19,145 bases of DNA from an uncultured Treponema sp. (GCA_937915735.1 CALGGS010000113.1:1-19145), one strand, 5' to 3'; counted from the first letter of the stretch, positions 7,442-15,480 are shown. Notes: generated by a model not told the origin, from the letters alone. Program-made: numbers and translations.

Positions 7442-8983
7442 ATGGCAAAAAAACCGACTCTTGAAGATGCTAAAAACTTCATGCTTGATTTTTACTCAAA
7501 GAATCCAGGCGTAGACAAAGACACAGCATGGAATTCTTTTCTTGATACCGTTGATAAAACAAACAGAAAATTTTATGAAGGCAATCAAGTTTTTCAGAAC
7601 AGTATTAAAGGATATTATGAGCGCCTTAAAAATGAAAACTCAGGAACGGCAAACGAAAAGGGCTCTATGTCAAAGGCTGATAACTTGCCGTCGATAAAGA
7701 TTGAGGCGGCAATAGACAAGGCAAAAAAAGAGCCGAAAACAGAAGAATCCGCATTCAAAATTAGGGGGCTTGAGCTTGCCGCTAAAAACGCATTGAAGCA
7801 GATGGAAGGCAAGACCAGCGACGAGCAGAAAAAAATCGTTTCTGAAATCTTCCCGGAAGAAAAGGAACAGAAAGAGGAAAAGAAAGACATCGCCTTCAAA
7901 ATCACACCCGAAAAGAAAGATGTCACATTCTCAGAAACCGCAAAAGAAATCGAGCAGGCAGAAAGAGACAAGGAGATTGACGACAAATCATCAGCTTTCT
8001 TGAAGTCATGGGCAAGCACTCACCCCTCGTGGCTCAAAATCCTTTCAAGCAGTGATTTGTCATGGGGGCAGAAAGTCGCCCTTGTCGGCTCGGCCCTTGC
8101 GAATATCGGCGCCAATGTCACGCTTGGAGCAAAGGCAGGATTCGAGCACAGCAGTTTTAATGGTGTTCCGTGGGACTTCAAGCAGGCAATCGACAAATAT
8201 ACGGAAAACGAACTTGAGACAGTCCTTAAAGGCGAGCAGAACGCAAAGGCAAAGACCACGGCAGCGGAGTTCTGGGAGGCCTACAGGAAGGAGAAAGGAA
8301 AGGAGGCCACGGATGAGCTCATGGCACTCGTTGACCTTTACGGAGACAATCCCGATGTTCTTTCTTCAAGGCTTAGGGCCATGAGCTTAAACATGAGCGC
8401 AGACGAGGTTAAAAACCTTTATGCAAACCTTGAAAAAACGAATCTCTCGGAATCTGCAAAGCAAAAAATGCTTGATACACAGGCTAAACAGATTGAGAAC
8501 AGAATCAAGGAATTGCAGGCAAAGGTTACAGGCGAAACCGCTGAAAAACTTATCGAGGCACAAAACGCACTGAATAACTTCAACAGCATCAAGTATTCAA
8601 GTGACGGGAAAACCTACAATATTGAGAAAGCGGGCAGTTATTTGCGGAATATTCTGCATGAGGTTGAGGGAGTCGCGTCTACAGTTGGCGGTGTTATGAC
8701 AGGCGGTGTCGTCGGCGGAGTCCCGTCAGTAAAGGACGGTATTATCAAGGCTAGGGGAATCCCCCAGAAAATCGTGCGTGCTGACGGCTCTGAGATCCAG
8801 CTCGACCCGAATGACAATGTGTATGCGACAAAGAACGAGCTGACTACAGAGAAAGACGACGGCTCGGACATCGTGCACATGACACAATCTGACGAGGCTG
8901 TCACGGTACAGAAAAAGCTCGGCTACGCCGGCGGGGCAATCAACAAAGATTTTGATTACTATCTTTCCAAACTGAGGGGGTAA
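7442..8983 (+). CDS. Large internal virion / ejection protein (513 aa)
   Basis: The ATG at 7442 is preferred: it follows GGGGAAGGGGGAAT at good spacing and gives MAKKPTLEDAKNFML; an ATG 45 bases upstream would overlap the previous gene. The protein is Lys/Glu rich, largely helical and has coiled-coil stretches (LDTQAKQIENRIKELQAKVT). A short hydrophobic part near residue 215 (VALVGSALANIGANVTLGA) may insert into membrane. The C-terminus has KDGIIKARGIPQKIVRADGS then DPNDNVYATKN, resembling a motif (DGII...P.D...A.K) I recall near the ends of tape-measure and other phage structural proteins. Third in the putative ejection block. Tape-measure-like or gp15/gp16-like are both possible. Confidence 0.5.
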   Translation: MAKKPTLEDAKNFMLDFYSKNPGVDKDTAWNSFLDTVDKTNRKFYEGNQVFQNSIKGYYERLKNENSGTANEKGSMSKADNLPSIKIEAAIDKAKKEPKTEESAFKIRGLELAAKNALKQMEGKTSDEQKKIVSEIFPEEKEQKEEKKDIAFKITPEKKDVTFSETAKEIEQAERDKEIDDKSSAFLKSWASTHPSWLKILSSSDLSWGQKVALVGSALANIGANVTLGAKAGFEHSSFNGVPWDFKQAIDKYTENELETVLKGEQNAKAKTTAAEFWEAYRKEKGKEATDELMALVDLYGDNPDVLSSRLRAMSLNMSADEVKNLYANLEKTNLSESAKQKMLDTQAKQIENRIKELQAKVTGETAEKLIEAQNALNNFNSIKYSSDGKTYNIEKAGSYLRNILHEVEGVASTVGGVMTGGVVGGVPSVKDGIIKARGIPQKIVRADGSEIQLDPNDNVYATKNELTTEKDDGSDIVHMTQSDEAVTVQKKLGYAGGAINKDFDYYLSKLRG

Positions 8984-8986
8984 GAC

Positions 8987-9142
8987 ATGCTTCCATTCGA
9001 TGTGAAAAAATACACTCAGAAGCCGGAGAAAAACCTTAAAACGGCTTGCAGCCAGCAGGCCATAAGCAACAGGATTGTTATCGGCTCCATGCCGACACAG
9101 AGCAATGCGCAGCCGTTACAGCAGATTCCGGCTAAGCAGTAA
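8987..9142 (+). CDS. Small hypothetical protein, last gene of tail operon (51 aa)
   Basis: ATG at 8987 starts three bases after the previous stop, and GAGGGGG supplies a ribosome binding site. The product starts MLPFDVKKYTQKPEKNLKTA and ends in a Gln/Pro-rich tail (NAQPLQQIPAKQ). No family is recognised. It is followed nine bases later by an intrinsic terminator, so it is the last gene of the tail and ejection operon. It may be a minor virion protein; that is a guess from position. Confidence 0.6.
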   Translation: MLPFDVKKYTQKPEKNLKTACSQQAISNRIVIGSMPTQSNAQPLQQIPAKQ

Positions 9143-9150
9143 TTTTCATT

Positions 9151-9186
9151 GAGTTGTCAAAAAATCCTTGGCAACTCATTTTTTTT
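9151..9186 (+). terminator. Intrinsic terminator ending the tail operon
   Basis: GAGTTGTCAA (9151-9160) pairs with TTGGCAACTC (9168-9177), one pair being G-U, with a 7-base loop and a run of T from 9179. It separates the tail/ejection block from the portal operon. Confidence 0.9.
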
Positions 9187-9187
9187 G

Positions 9188-9283
9188 CCCCGAAAACACT
9201 CTCACAGACGCACGAGGATTGATTCAGAGAGGATTTCTCACAAAATCCGACAAATTACCCGACCGACACAAAAACAAGCCCTA
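9188..9283 (+). repeat. Dispersed non-coding element, copy A
   Basis: The element holds CTCACAGACGCAC at 9201-9213 and GACAAATTACCC at 9249-9260. Both strings recur in the same order and nearly the same spacing (48 versus 49 bases) on the minus strand at 17862-17802. It fills the non-coding gap between the terminator and the portal gene. The sequence between the two strings has drifted but keeps GATTCA and AAAATC. Promoter, protein-binding site or replication element are possible. I see no strong -35/-10 pair. Confidence 0.7.
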
Positions 9284-9340
9284 TAAAGCCCTTTTTGGCT
9301 CTGTCTACTTTTTTATACACCCCTGCAACTAATTATCAGT

Positions 9341-11146
9341 ATGGCAAAACTTGAAAGACAGGCAGTCGTCAAAAGAATAAATGATTTGCTCTCCAATAAT
9401 TCCGTAAAGTATACGAAATATCAGAATAACTACATGCTTTACAATCAGTGCCCGGCGGCAGATCTCAAAGCCCGGGTCCCTTTCCCGGTCGGATTCTATG
9501 ATGATGTCTATTCAGAGGATTCGACAGTCCCGAAGCTGAACATCATCAAGAGCGCCATTGACGCCGTGGTGTCAAAGATTGCGACAGCTCATTGCCGCCC
9601 GTTCGTGAACACAGTGAACGGCTCATTCAAGACAATCCAGATTTGCAAGCAGTTGCAGGTGTTCTTTGATTATTTCTTCGAGGAGAAAAAAGCCCCCGCA
9701 AAGATTGTCGAGGCATTGCGTGACGCTTGTATTTTTGATTCGGGCTACATCTTCATTGACGAGGACACGGGCGATGTAAAGAACCTTGCGCCCTGGAATG
9801 TCTACACAAGGCAGGTCGAGAAGAACGACTTCAAGAGCGTTTATATCGAGTTCCCTAACGCCTCTGTAGACGCATTGAAAGAATCAGATTATGACCTTCT
9901 CACCGAAGAGGAGAAAGAAGGGCTTTACATCACAATCGGCTACTTCTATGACTCGAAGACAAAGACAAAGGCAATTCTCGTAAACCGTAACATCCGGGAG
10001 ATAAAAGAAATTGATTTTGATGTTATCCCGGTAACGGTAATCAGATACACGGCTCCAGTAGTGGGAACAGGTACGCTTTCCGTCTCCGACATGCTCAGGG
10101 GAATACAGATTGAGATAGACGAGCTCATGAAGCGAATCTCAGACGCAAGCGTGCTGAATCCCGCCTTAACTTTTTTTATTCCGAACGCCTCTAACATCAA
10201 GGTCGGGCAGCTTAACAACAGGGTGGGGAATATCGTGCAGTACAATGCGCCGGTAAATGACCGCCCGGTAGAGGTCGCAACGCCTGAGTTTATTTCCAAT
10301 CAGTATATTTCTTTGCTCGATAACCTTGTAGAGAAAGCCTACAACATGGTCGGAATCTCCCAGCTTTCAGCCCAGGGGAAAAAGCCCGCAGGCCTTGATT
10401 CGGGCGTGGCACTTGCGACACAGGCGGACATTGAGTCAGACCGCTTTCAGGTGTTGCTGGATCAGTATATTCAGATGTTCGTCGATGTCGCAAAGATTGC
10501 CGTGCAGGTTTTTTCCGCACATAAAGACATCATTGAGCCTTCCCGCTATTCGCTCCGTATCACTTGGGGCGAGGTTGAGAAAGAATTTCACAAGATGCGC
10601 ATTCAGTTCTCTTGCGCTGACTCACTGTCAAAAGACCCGTCAGAAAAGCTCAAGCAGCTGCAAACGCTCGCACAAGCGGGAATTATCCCCGCCACGCAAA
10701 TCGCATCCCTTCTGGAGCTCCCCGACATCAACCGCGGATATTCGGCGGCAAACAACGGATTCAATGCGACCATGACATTGATTGACGCTTGTATCTATGA
10801 GGACAAGTTCGACATCCCCGATTACATCCCGTTCGAGATGATTAAAGAGCAGGTTGTAAACATGCAGTTGTCGTTGAAAGCGGCAGAAGGCGGAACTGAT
10901 TCCAACGAAAAGGACATAGAGAAACTCCAGAAACTCTTTGAAGCCGTTGAGGAAAAAGAGGGCGAGCTTAACGCAATCCAGCAGCAGTCACAGTCGCAGG
11001 ATGTCACATCCAACAACGCTTATTCCCATCAGAACAATGAGGAGTTCGGGAACGGAACGGAAAACAATCTCAACATGACAGACGAGGCAGTAGCCAACCC
11101 CATGCAGACGGGGGTGGCTAACAACGGTGAATTGGGGAGTGTATAA
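9341..11146 (+). CDS. Portal protein (601 aa)
   Basis: Forms the dodecameric DNA gateway at the capsid vertex. The sequence has the usual portal layout: a helical N-part with PKLNIIKSAIDAVVSKIATA and RPFVNTVNGSFKTIQI, a wing with APWNVYTRQVEKN, a stem/clip region with LRGIQIEIDELMKRISDASV, and GISQLSAQGKKPAGLDSGVA, a portal-typical segment before the crown helix QADIESDRFQVLLDQYI. The C-terminal ~90 residues are polar and Gln/Asn rich. It is followed by scaffold and major capsid genes, the classical order. There is no Shine-Dalgarno: the ATG is directly preceded by CTAATTATCAGT. First gene of its operon, behind a terminator, so a promoter must lie in 9187-9340; a TATACA at 9314 is only a weak candidate. 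Confidence 0.88.
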   Translation: MAKLERQAVVKRINDLLSNNSVKYTKYQNNYMLYNQCPAADLKARVPFPVGFYDDVYSEDSTVPKLNIIKSAIDAVVSKIATAHCRPFVNTVNGSFKTIQICKQLQVFFDYFFEEKKAPAKIVEALRDACIFDSGYIFIDEDTGDVKNLAPWNVYTRQVEKNDFKSVYIEFPNASVDALKESDYDLLTEEEKEGLYITIGYFYDSKTKTKAILVNRNIREIKEIDFDVIPVTVIRYTAPVVGTGTLSVSDMLRGIQIEIDELMKRISDASVLNPALTFFIPNASNIKVGQLNNRVGNIVQYNAPVNDRPVEVATPEFISNQYISLLDNLVEKAYNMVGISQLSAQGKKPAGLDSGVALATQADIESDRFQVLLDQYIQMFVDVAKIAVQVFSAHKDIIEPSRYSLRITWGEVEKEFHKMRIQFSCADSLSKDPSEKLKQLQTLAQAGIIPATQIASLLELPDINRGYSAANNGFNATMTLIDACIYEDKFDIPDYIPFEMIKEQVVNMQLSLKAAEGGTDSNEKDIEKLQKLFEAVEEKEGELNAIQQQSQSQDVTSNNAYSHQNNEEFGNGTENNLNMTDEAVANPMQTGVANNGELGSV

Positions 11147-11197
11147 AAAATCATACGCTATATAAACAACTAATTATATTACAAGGAGTAAAACTGT

Positions 11198-11803
11198 ATG
11201 GATGAACTTTCTGAAATCAAGGAAGCAATCAACACCATCAAAGAAACGCTCGTTTTCCTTGTGGAACAAGAGAAAGTGCGTGGTGAAGAGGTTGCCGCCC
11301 TTAATGACAAGATTGAGGCAGTCAATGAGCTTGTCACAAAACAGATTGTTGAGCCGTCTATCGCTTACTACAACGAGGAGCAGTTCAACAAGTTCAACGA
11401 CAAATACGGCGAACGGCTGGGCAAGTACGACGAGTTGATGAAAAGTTCCCTCAACTCGCCCGATTACTCGACAACACGCGCCGCATGGGATGACTTGCAG
11501 GGCATGAGCGACGAAGAGAAATCGGCTATCGACATGGACAAGTATGTCGAGGGCGTTGAGAGCGGAATCGCTGATTATGTCGCAAAAATCAAGGCACAGC
11601 TGGGGCTTCCTCCGGAATCAGAAGTCGAAATCAAGGCAGATGAGAAAGGAGTTGAGGTAAAGGCTGACACCGACGGAGACGGAAAGAAAGAGACCGTCAC
11701 AGAGGAAAAAGCGGAAGAAAAAACGGATGTTGAGGGCGGCGCTGATGAAGCAGAAATTGACCCTGAACTTGCAAAAGAACTTGAGGCATACGCTTCAAAA
11801 TAA
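11198..11803 (+). CDS. Capsid scaffold protein (201 aa)
   Basis: AAGGAG sits about 11 bases before the ATG. The N-part is a predicted coiled coil (IKEAINTIKETLVFLVEQEK, ALNDKIEAVNELVTKQI). The C-part is very acidic and repetitive (KADEKGVEVKADTDGDGKKE, EEKAEEKTDVEGGADEAEID), ending ELAKELEAYASK. Placement between portal and major capsid, acidity and coiled coil fit a scaffold that is lost during maturation. CTAATTATATT lies upstream at 11168, but here the Shine-Dalgarno is placed between it and the ATG. Sequence families of scaffolds are weakly conserved, so this rests on context. Confidence 0.75.
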   Translation: MDELSEIKEAINTIKETLVFLVEQEKVRGEEVAALNDKIEAVNELVTKQIVEPSIAYYNEEQFNKFNDKYGERLGKYDELMKSSLNSPDYSTTRAAWDDLQGMSDEEKSAIDMDKYVEGVESGIADYVAKIKAQLGLPPESEVEIKADEKGVEVKADTDGDGKKETVTEEKAEEKTDVEGGADEAEIDPELAKELEAYASK

Positions 11804-11828
11804 AAAAAAATAAAAGGAGTTTCCATCT

Positions 11829-13157
11829 ATGGCAATTTCAACTGACGCTGGCCTCTTGGCCATGCTCAAAACCTACTACGCAAAAGACGGCTTGCAGAAT
11901 CTTCTTTACCGCAATGACCCTCTTTTGAAAGAAATCAAAAAGGAACGAGTTGAGGGTAAACAGGCTAACTTCTCAGCCCTCTATTCTCGCGGCGGTGCAG
12001 TCTCCGCGAACTTCCTCACAGCCAAAGCACTCGCAACAAAGACAGCACAGGCTAAGGAGTTCCAGGTAACACCGGGTCAGATGTTCTCTTGTTGTGTATT
12101 CAACAATAAGGAGCTTCTTGCTTCTAAATCGCTCCGTGGCGCTTACATCAATGTTGCTGCCGCTAAGTTCTTCGCAAGCGCTGAGAGCTTCCGAAAGACA
12201 ATGGCCGTGGCTCTCTACGGAACAGGACACGGGGAGCTCTTTACCACATCGGCTTCAATCACTTTGACAGCTGATGACCAGAATGACATCACATTCCCAC
12301 AGTACGCAATCATGGGAATTGACATCGGCTCACAGCTTGAGGTTAAGGCAACAGCCGGAGCAACAACTGTTGACGCCACTTTGACCGTCAACAAAATCAA
12401 CGGAACAACCGTAAACTGTACATCAGACACTGCGGCAACTATCGCAAGCGGTTCTGTTGTCTGTATCGCCGGATGTACCGACTCAAACGGAAACGGCCTC
12501 TTGCCGGTAGGACTTGCAGGCTGGCTTCCTTCCGGAGCAGTCGCAACAACTGACTCATTCTTCGGCGTAAACCGTTCAACAGCCCGTGACCGCCTCGCAG
12601 GTGTAGTCACAACCGCAACAAGCGGTGAGGCCAAATACAAGACAATCGAGCGCGCAATCCTCGCGCTCCGCCGGCAGGGCTCACTCTGCGACAAAATCGT
12701 AATGAACGACGAGGACTATCTCGCACTCTCTCAGGAAATCGACCAGAAGACCTACTTCACGAAGGTCGACGGCGGAAAGGGCAAGAGCAAGTCAGAGCTC
12801 GGCCGTGAGGGTGTCGGATTCTCAGTCGCTACAAACTGGGTCGAGAATGTTATCGACTCTCCATACTGTCCGAAAGGAACTGCTTATATCCTCTCGAGCG
12901 ACACAATCGCATTGTGGACCTACACCAACGCAGACAAAATCGCTGACGGAGTGAGCGGAAACGAGGCGGGCAAGCCGGAAGTAAACGGCGAGTCTACAGT
13001 CCAGGACAAGCCGTATCAGCTTCTTGTCGACGACATGTTCACAATCACACCGGGAACAGACACGGCAGACGGGGCAGCCGCTCTTGTTGCCCTCAACTTC
13101 TACGGCTCGTTTGTCGTGACAAACCCGTCAGTCAACGGTGTCGCAATCCTTAACTAG
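11829..13157 (+). CDS. Major capsid protein (442 aa)
   Basis: AAAAGGAG precedes the ATG. The sequence starts AISTDAGLLAMLKTYYAKDG and continues with a spine-helix-like segment (FNNKELLASKSLRGAYINVA, KFFASAESFRKTMAVALYGT), then an inserted beta domain (about residues 145-222, with VDATLTVNKINGTTVNCTSD) and a C-terminal P/A-domain part (LRRQGSLCDKIVMNDEDYLA; NFYGSFVVTNPSVNGVAILN). This fits an HK97-fold capsid protein with an extra domain, and the 442-aa length is usual. It ends the head operon, followed by boxes and a terminator. Identification is from pattern plus portal-scaffold-capsid order. Confidence 0.82.
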   Translation: MAISTDAGLLAMLKTYYAKDGLQNLLYRNDPLLKEIKKERVEGKQANFSALYSRGGAVSANFLTAKALATKTAQAKEFQVTPGQMFSCCVFNNKELLASKSLRGAYINVAAAKFFASAESFRKTMAVALYGTGHGELFTTSASITLTADDQNDITFPQYAIMGIDIGSQLEVKATAGATTVDATLTVNKINGTTVNCTSDTAATIASGSVVCIAGCTDSNGNGLLPVGLAGWLPSGAVATTDSFFGVNRSTARDRLAGVVTTATSGEAKYKTIERAILALRRQGSLCDKIVMNDEDYLALSQEIDQKTYFTKVDGGKGKSKSELGREGVGFSVATNWVENVIDSPYCPKGTAYILSSDTIALWTYTNADKIADGVSGNEAGKPEVNGESTVQDKPYQLLVDDMFTITPGTDTADGAAALVALNFYGSFVVTNPSVNGVAILN

Positions 13158-13164
13158 GTTATAT

Positions 13165-13222
13165 CGAGTTAGAAATAAATCTAACTCGAAAAGCTGAGTT
13201 AAACGAGTTAAAACACGAGTTA
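13165..13222. promoter_or_regulatory. Cluster of GAGTTA boxes after the capsid gene
   Basis: GAGTTA occurs at 13166, 13196, 13205 and 13217, and its inverse TAACTC at 13182. The first and the inverse copy form a perfect 9-bp hairpin, CGAGTTAGA (13165-13173) with TCTAACTCG (13180-13188). The cluster lies between the capsid stop and the terminator. It may be a protein- or RNA-binding site, or an RNA-stability structure at the 3' end. Confidence 0.6.
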
Positions 13223-13230
13223 AAACGAAA

Positions 13231-13260
13231 AGCCCCGGAAGAATCCGGGGCTTTCTTTTT
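13231..13260 (+). terminator. Intrinsic terminator after the capsid gene
   Basis: AGCCCCGGA (13231-13239) pairs perfectly with TCCGGGGCT (13244-13252) over an AGAA loop, followed by TTCTTTTT. A strong GC-rich stem with a U-rich tail ends the portal-scaffold-capsid operon. Confidence 0.92.
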
Positions 13261-13336
13261 CGGGAATTAGTTGTGATTTCCCCGATTTTGGATTTTTTGG
13301 ATTCAAACAAAGTGCAGCTTTAGCCTAATTAACAGT

Positions 13337-13687
13337 ATGACAAAAACAGAATTCAAGAGGATATGGGACTTGCTCCCGGAAGACGAGGAAACGAAAGATT
13401 ATATCCCTTCCGATACGGATAAGTTCGTGCAGATAAGCGGGTATCTCTTCGCCGTGCAGGAGTCGGGAAATGTCATAATGAAGAAGTGGCGGAAACCGGA
13501 TTACACATTGTGCGAGATTTTCCGGGCGTTCCGGATCTGGTGCAAGGTGCAGGAAATCAAATACATCAGGATAGAGGGAGACATGACCCGCTACAATTTC
13601 ATAAAAAAAATGTTCCCTTATGATTCAATCCTTAAAGACGATGAGGTCAAAGACCGCAATGTTTTCTATGTGAAAATCTTTGACTAA
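13337..13687 (+). CDS. Hypothetical phage protein (116 aa)
   Basis: First gene after the capsid terminator. ATG at 13337 has no Shine-Dalgarno and is directly preceded by CTAATTAACAGT. The product is a soluble mixed alpha/beta protein with KWRKPDYTLCEIFRAFRIWC and a C-terminal KYIRIEGDMTRYNFIKKMFP ... DRNVFYVKIFD. The last part has the general look of the end of small acetyltransferase-fold phage proteins, but the acetyl-CoA loop is not visible, so I do not assign that function. Its place between head and lysis genes is where T7-like phages keep gp13-type assembly factors. Confidence 0.7.
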   Translation: MTKTEFKRIWDLLPEDEETKDYIPSDTDKFVQISGYLFAVQESGNVIMKKWRKPDYTLCEIFRAFRIWCKVQEIKYIRIEGDMTRYNFIKKMFPYDSILKDDEVKDRNVFYVKIFD

Positions 13688-13695
13688 TTTTATTT

Positions 13696-13971
13696 ATGGA
13701 AATCAAAGACTTCATCGCTCCCATCATCTATATGCTTCCGCTCCTTACGCTTGTGTGGAAGGGTGCCACCCTCGCCTCAAGGCTCGCTAACCTTGAGACA
13801 ACAGTCAAGGAAAAAGTGGAGAAATTCTGCAAAGACCACTCAGAGATGTCAAAGAAAATCGAGGCTCTGGACAAAGAGAACGAATCTGAGCTTGCGAAAG
13901 TCACGGAGACCTTAATTTCAATCCAGAAATCAATCGTCAGAATAGAGACAAAACTGAACATAGAAGAATGA
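13696..13971 (+). CDS. Membrane-anchored coiled-coil protein, possible BhlA/UviB-type holin (91 aa)
   Basis: The ATG follows CTAATTTTATTT, which overlaps the upstream stop; no Shine-Dalgarno is present. One membrane segment near the N-terminus (FIAPIIYMLPLLTLVWKGAT) is followed by ~60 residues of coiled coil (LANLETTVKEKVEKF, then ALDKENESELAKVTETL). This is the layout of BhlA/UviB-type holin-like proteins. It lies upstream of methylase and endolysin, so a lysis role is reasonable; a virion or anchor role is possible. The stop overlaps the methylase start (ATGA). Confidence 0.6.
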   Translation: MEIKDFIAPIIYMLPLLTLVWKGATLASRLANLETTVKEKVEKFCKDHSEMSKKIEALDKENESELAKVTETLISIQKSIVRIETKLNIEE

Positions 13972-14990
13972 GATACGGCTTACCTTACAAGGGCTCTAAG
14001 AATAAAATCATTCCTTTCCTTATGAGCCGATTCCCTAAGAAAACACATTTTTACGACATGTTTGCTGGCGGCTGCTCGGTCACTCACGGCGCCATGCTTT
14101 CCGGAAAGTTCGAGACATTCACGGCTAACGACATCTCGGACTATCCCTCGGTTTTCCCTGAAGCCATAGCGGGCAAGTTCGGGAATGAGAAGCGGTGGAT
14201 AAGCCGTGAGGATTTTTACACTCTGAAAGACAGTGAGCCATACATCCGGTACTGCTGGAGCTTCGGGAACAACGGCGACGATTATCTTTACTCGAAGGAA
14301 GTCGAGCCGTGGAAAAAAGCCCTGCACTATGCGAGGGTTCTCAATGATTTTTCGCTTTTGCGTGAATTCGGAATCGAGACGGATAAAGCCGACAGAATCA
14401 CGGTAGCTAAAAATGCGGACGAATGGAAGAAAAAATACATTGAGTGGGCTCAAAAATGTTTTGAGTTTTCGCAAGATGAGATTAAAAAATACAGGCAATA
14501 CAAAAAAGAAGGTGTTTTTGAGAATCTTATACACGGCTCTGTAGGTTTAGCCCAGCTGAAAAAACGGTTAAGAAGCCTGGAAAGCCTGCAAAGACTGCAA
14601 AGCCTGGAAAGCCTGCAAAGACTGGAAAGCCTGCAAAGACTGGAAAGCCTGCAAAGCCTGCAAAGCCTGGAAGTTTTACGGGGCGACTATAAGGCGGTGA
14701 CGATTCTTTCCGATTCGCTCATATACTGCGACATTCCCTATAAAGGCACGGATGGATATATCGGCGGATTCAATCACGAAGAATTCTACGAATGGGCAAG
14801 GAAGCAGGAAGAGCTCGTGATTATCTCTGAATACTCAATGCCCGAAGACTTCATCTGCATTGCCCAAGTCAAAAAGAGCGTTACATTAAGTTCAGGCTCC
14901 GAAAAAAAGGCGGACGAGAAACTTTTTATTCCCGGACATCAGAGAGATTTGTGGGAGCGGGTGAGACCGAAAGAAACGCTTTTCGACTAA
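13968..14990 (+). CDS. DNA adenine methylase, D12 class
   Basis: Transfers methyl from S-adenosylmethionine to adenine N6 in DNA. Motifs seen: YKGSKNKI (residues 7-14), the SAM-binding motif DMFAGGCSVTHG (residues 30-41), and the catalytic D255-I-P-Y258 in YCDIPYKGT, a variant of DPPY. Residues 203-235 are 11 tandem triplets (SLE, SLQ, RLQ, RLE), inserted just before the GDYKAV strand and the catalytic motif. 340 aa is slightly longer than Dam (about 280). The start overlaps the previous stop. In a temperate phage it may protect against restriction or change gene control. Placement inside the lysis region is unusual. Recognition site cannot be read from sequence. Confidence 0.88.
   Translation: MRYGLPYKGSKNKIIPFLMSRFPKKTHFYDMFAGGCSVTHGAMLSGKFETFTANDISDYPSVFPEAIAGKFGNEKRWISREDFYTLKDSEPYIRYCWSFGNNGDDYLYSKEVEPWKKALHYARVLNDFSLLREFGIETDKADRITVAKNADEWKKKYIEWAQKCFEFSQDEIKKYRQYKKEGVFENLIHGSVGLAQLKKRLRSLESLQRLQSLESLQRLESLQRLESLQSLQSLEVLRGDYKAVTILSDSLIYCDIPYKGTDGYIGGFNHEEFYEWARKQEELVIISEYSMPEDFICIAQVKKSVTLSSGSEKKADEKLFIPGHQRDLWERVRPKETLFD
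14574..14672 (+). repeat. Eleven tandem 9-bp units inside the methylase gene
   Basis: Units are AGCCTGGAA, AGCCTGCAA, AGACTGCAA or AGACTGGAA in uninterrupted tandem. Each codes for Ser/Arg-Leu-Glu/Gln. Gain or loss of units keeps the frame. Confidence 0.95.
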
Positions 14991-14998
14991 TTAACCCT

Positions 14999-15421
14999 AT
15001 GGACTTAATTCAATTCGTGAACAAATACCACGGCCAGAAGGTGGACTTTGACGGAGCCTATGGGGCTCAGTGCGTCGACCTTTTCCGCCAGTATTGCAAG
15101 GATGTGCTCCGTGCGGGACACACCGGGGCCGTCGGGGGGGCTAAAGATCTCTTCGAGAAATATTCCGACCTTCCGGCAGAATGCAAATACTTTGACAGAA
15201 TCAAGGGCGCAAGCCCCGAAATCGGGGATGTGTGCGTGTGGGGAGCGACCAGCTCCAACAAATACGGGCATGTCGCTATCTGCCTCGGTTATGACTCGGT
15301 CAATGATGTAATCGTCGTTTTTGAGCAGGACGGCTTCAAGCAGGACGGCGCAAAAGTGGCTGTCAGAAAAAGAGACAATCTTCTCGGTGTCCTTCGGTTC
15401 CACGGGGGGCGCACATGGTAG
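14999..15421 (+). CDS. CHAP-domain endolysin (140 aa)
   Basis: Cleaves peptidoglycan (amidase or endopeptidase) to lyse the host. The CHAP pattern is clear: catalytic C25 in YGAQCVDLFRQY, H91 in NKYGHVAICLGY, and E109/Q110 in VVFEQDGF, with GDVCVW between. No separate cell-wall-binding domain is present and no signal peptide, so export needs a holin. The ATG at 14999 is chosen because it is preceded by CTAATTAACCCT, the same block as at four other genes; an upstream ATG at 14951 would overlap the methylase by 40 bases. The stop overlaps the next small gene. Confidence 0.88.
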   Translation: MDLIQFVNKYHGQKVDFDGAYGAQCVDLFRQYCKDVLRAGHTGAVGGAKDLFEKYSDLPAECKYFDRIKGASPEIGDVCVWGATSSNKYGHVAICLGYDSVNDVIVVFEQDGFKQDGAKVAVRKRDNLLGVLRFHGGRTW

Positions 15422-15480
15422 GAATCGTTACCGTCCTTATTGTGGTGGCGGTTATATTCATAGCTATCTTTAAGGAGTGA
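15415..15480 (+). CDS. 21-aa single-span membrane peptide
   Basis: ATG at 15415 follows GGGGGG and overlaps the endolysin stop. The product is MVGIVTVLIVVAVIFIAIFK plus Glu, almost entirely one membrane helix. Its last codons form the AAGGAG that serves the next gene. Being in the lysis block, it may be a holin component or a regulator such as a pinholin-like peptide. This is inference from composition and place; such tiny genes are normally not annotated. Confidence 0.55.
   Translation: MVGIVTVLIVVAVIFIAIFKE

Noticed and set aside
13980..14534. 184-codon minus-strand ORF opposite the methylase
   Set aside because: Antisense to a clear methylase with SAM-binding motif; no ribosome binding site or domain.
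14951..14998. Earlier endolysin start at 14951
   Set aside because: It would overlap the methylase by 40 bases; the CHAP domain begins right after the ATG at 14999, which has the CTAATT block.
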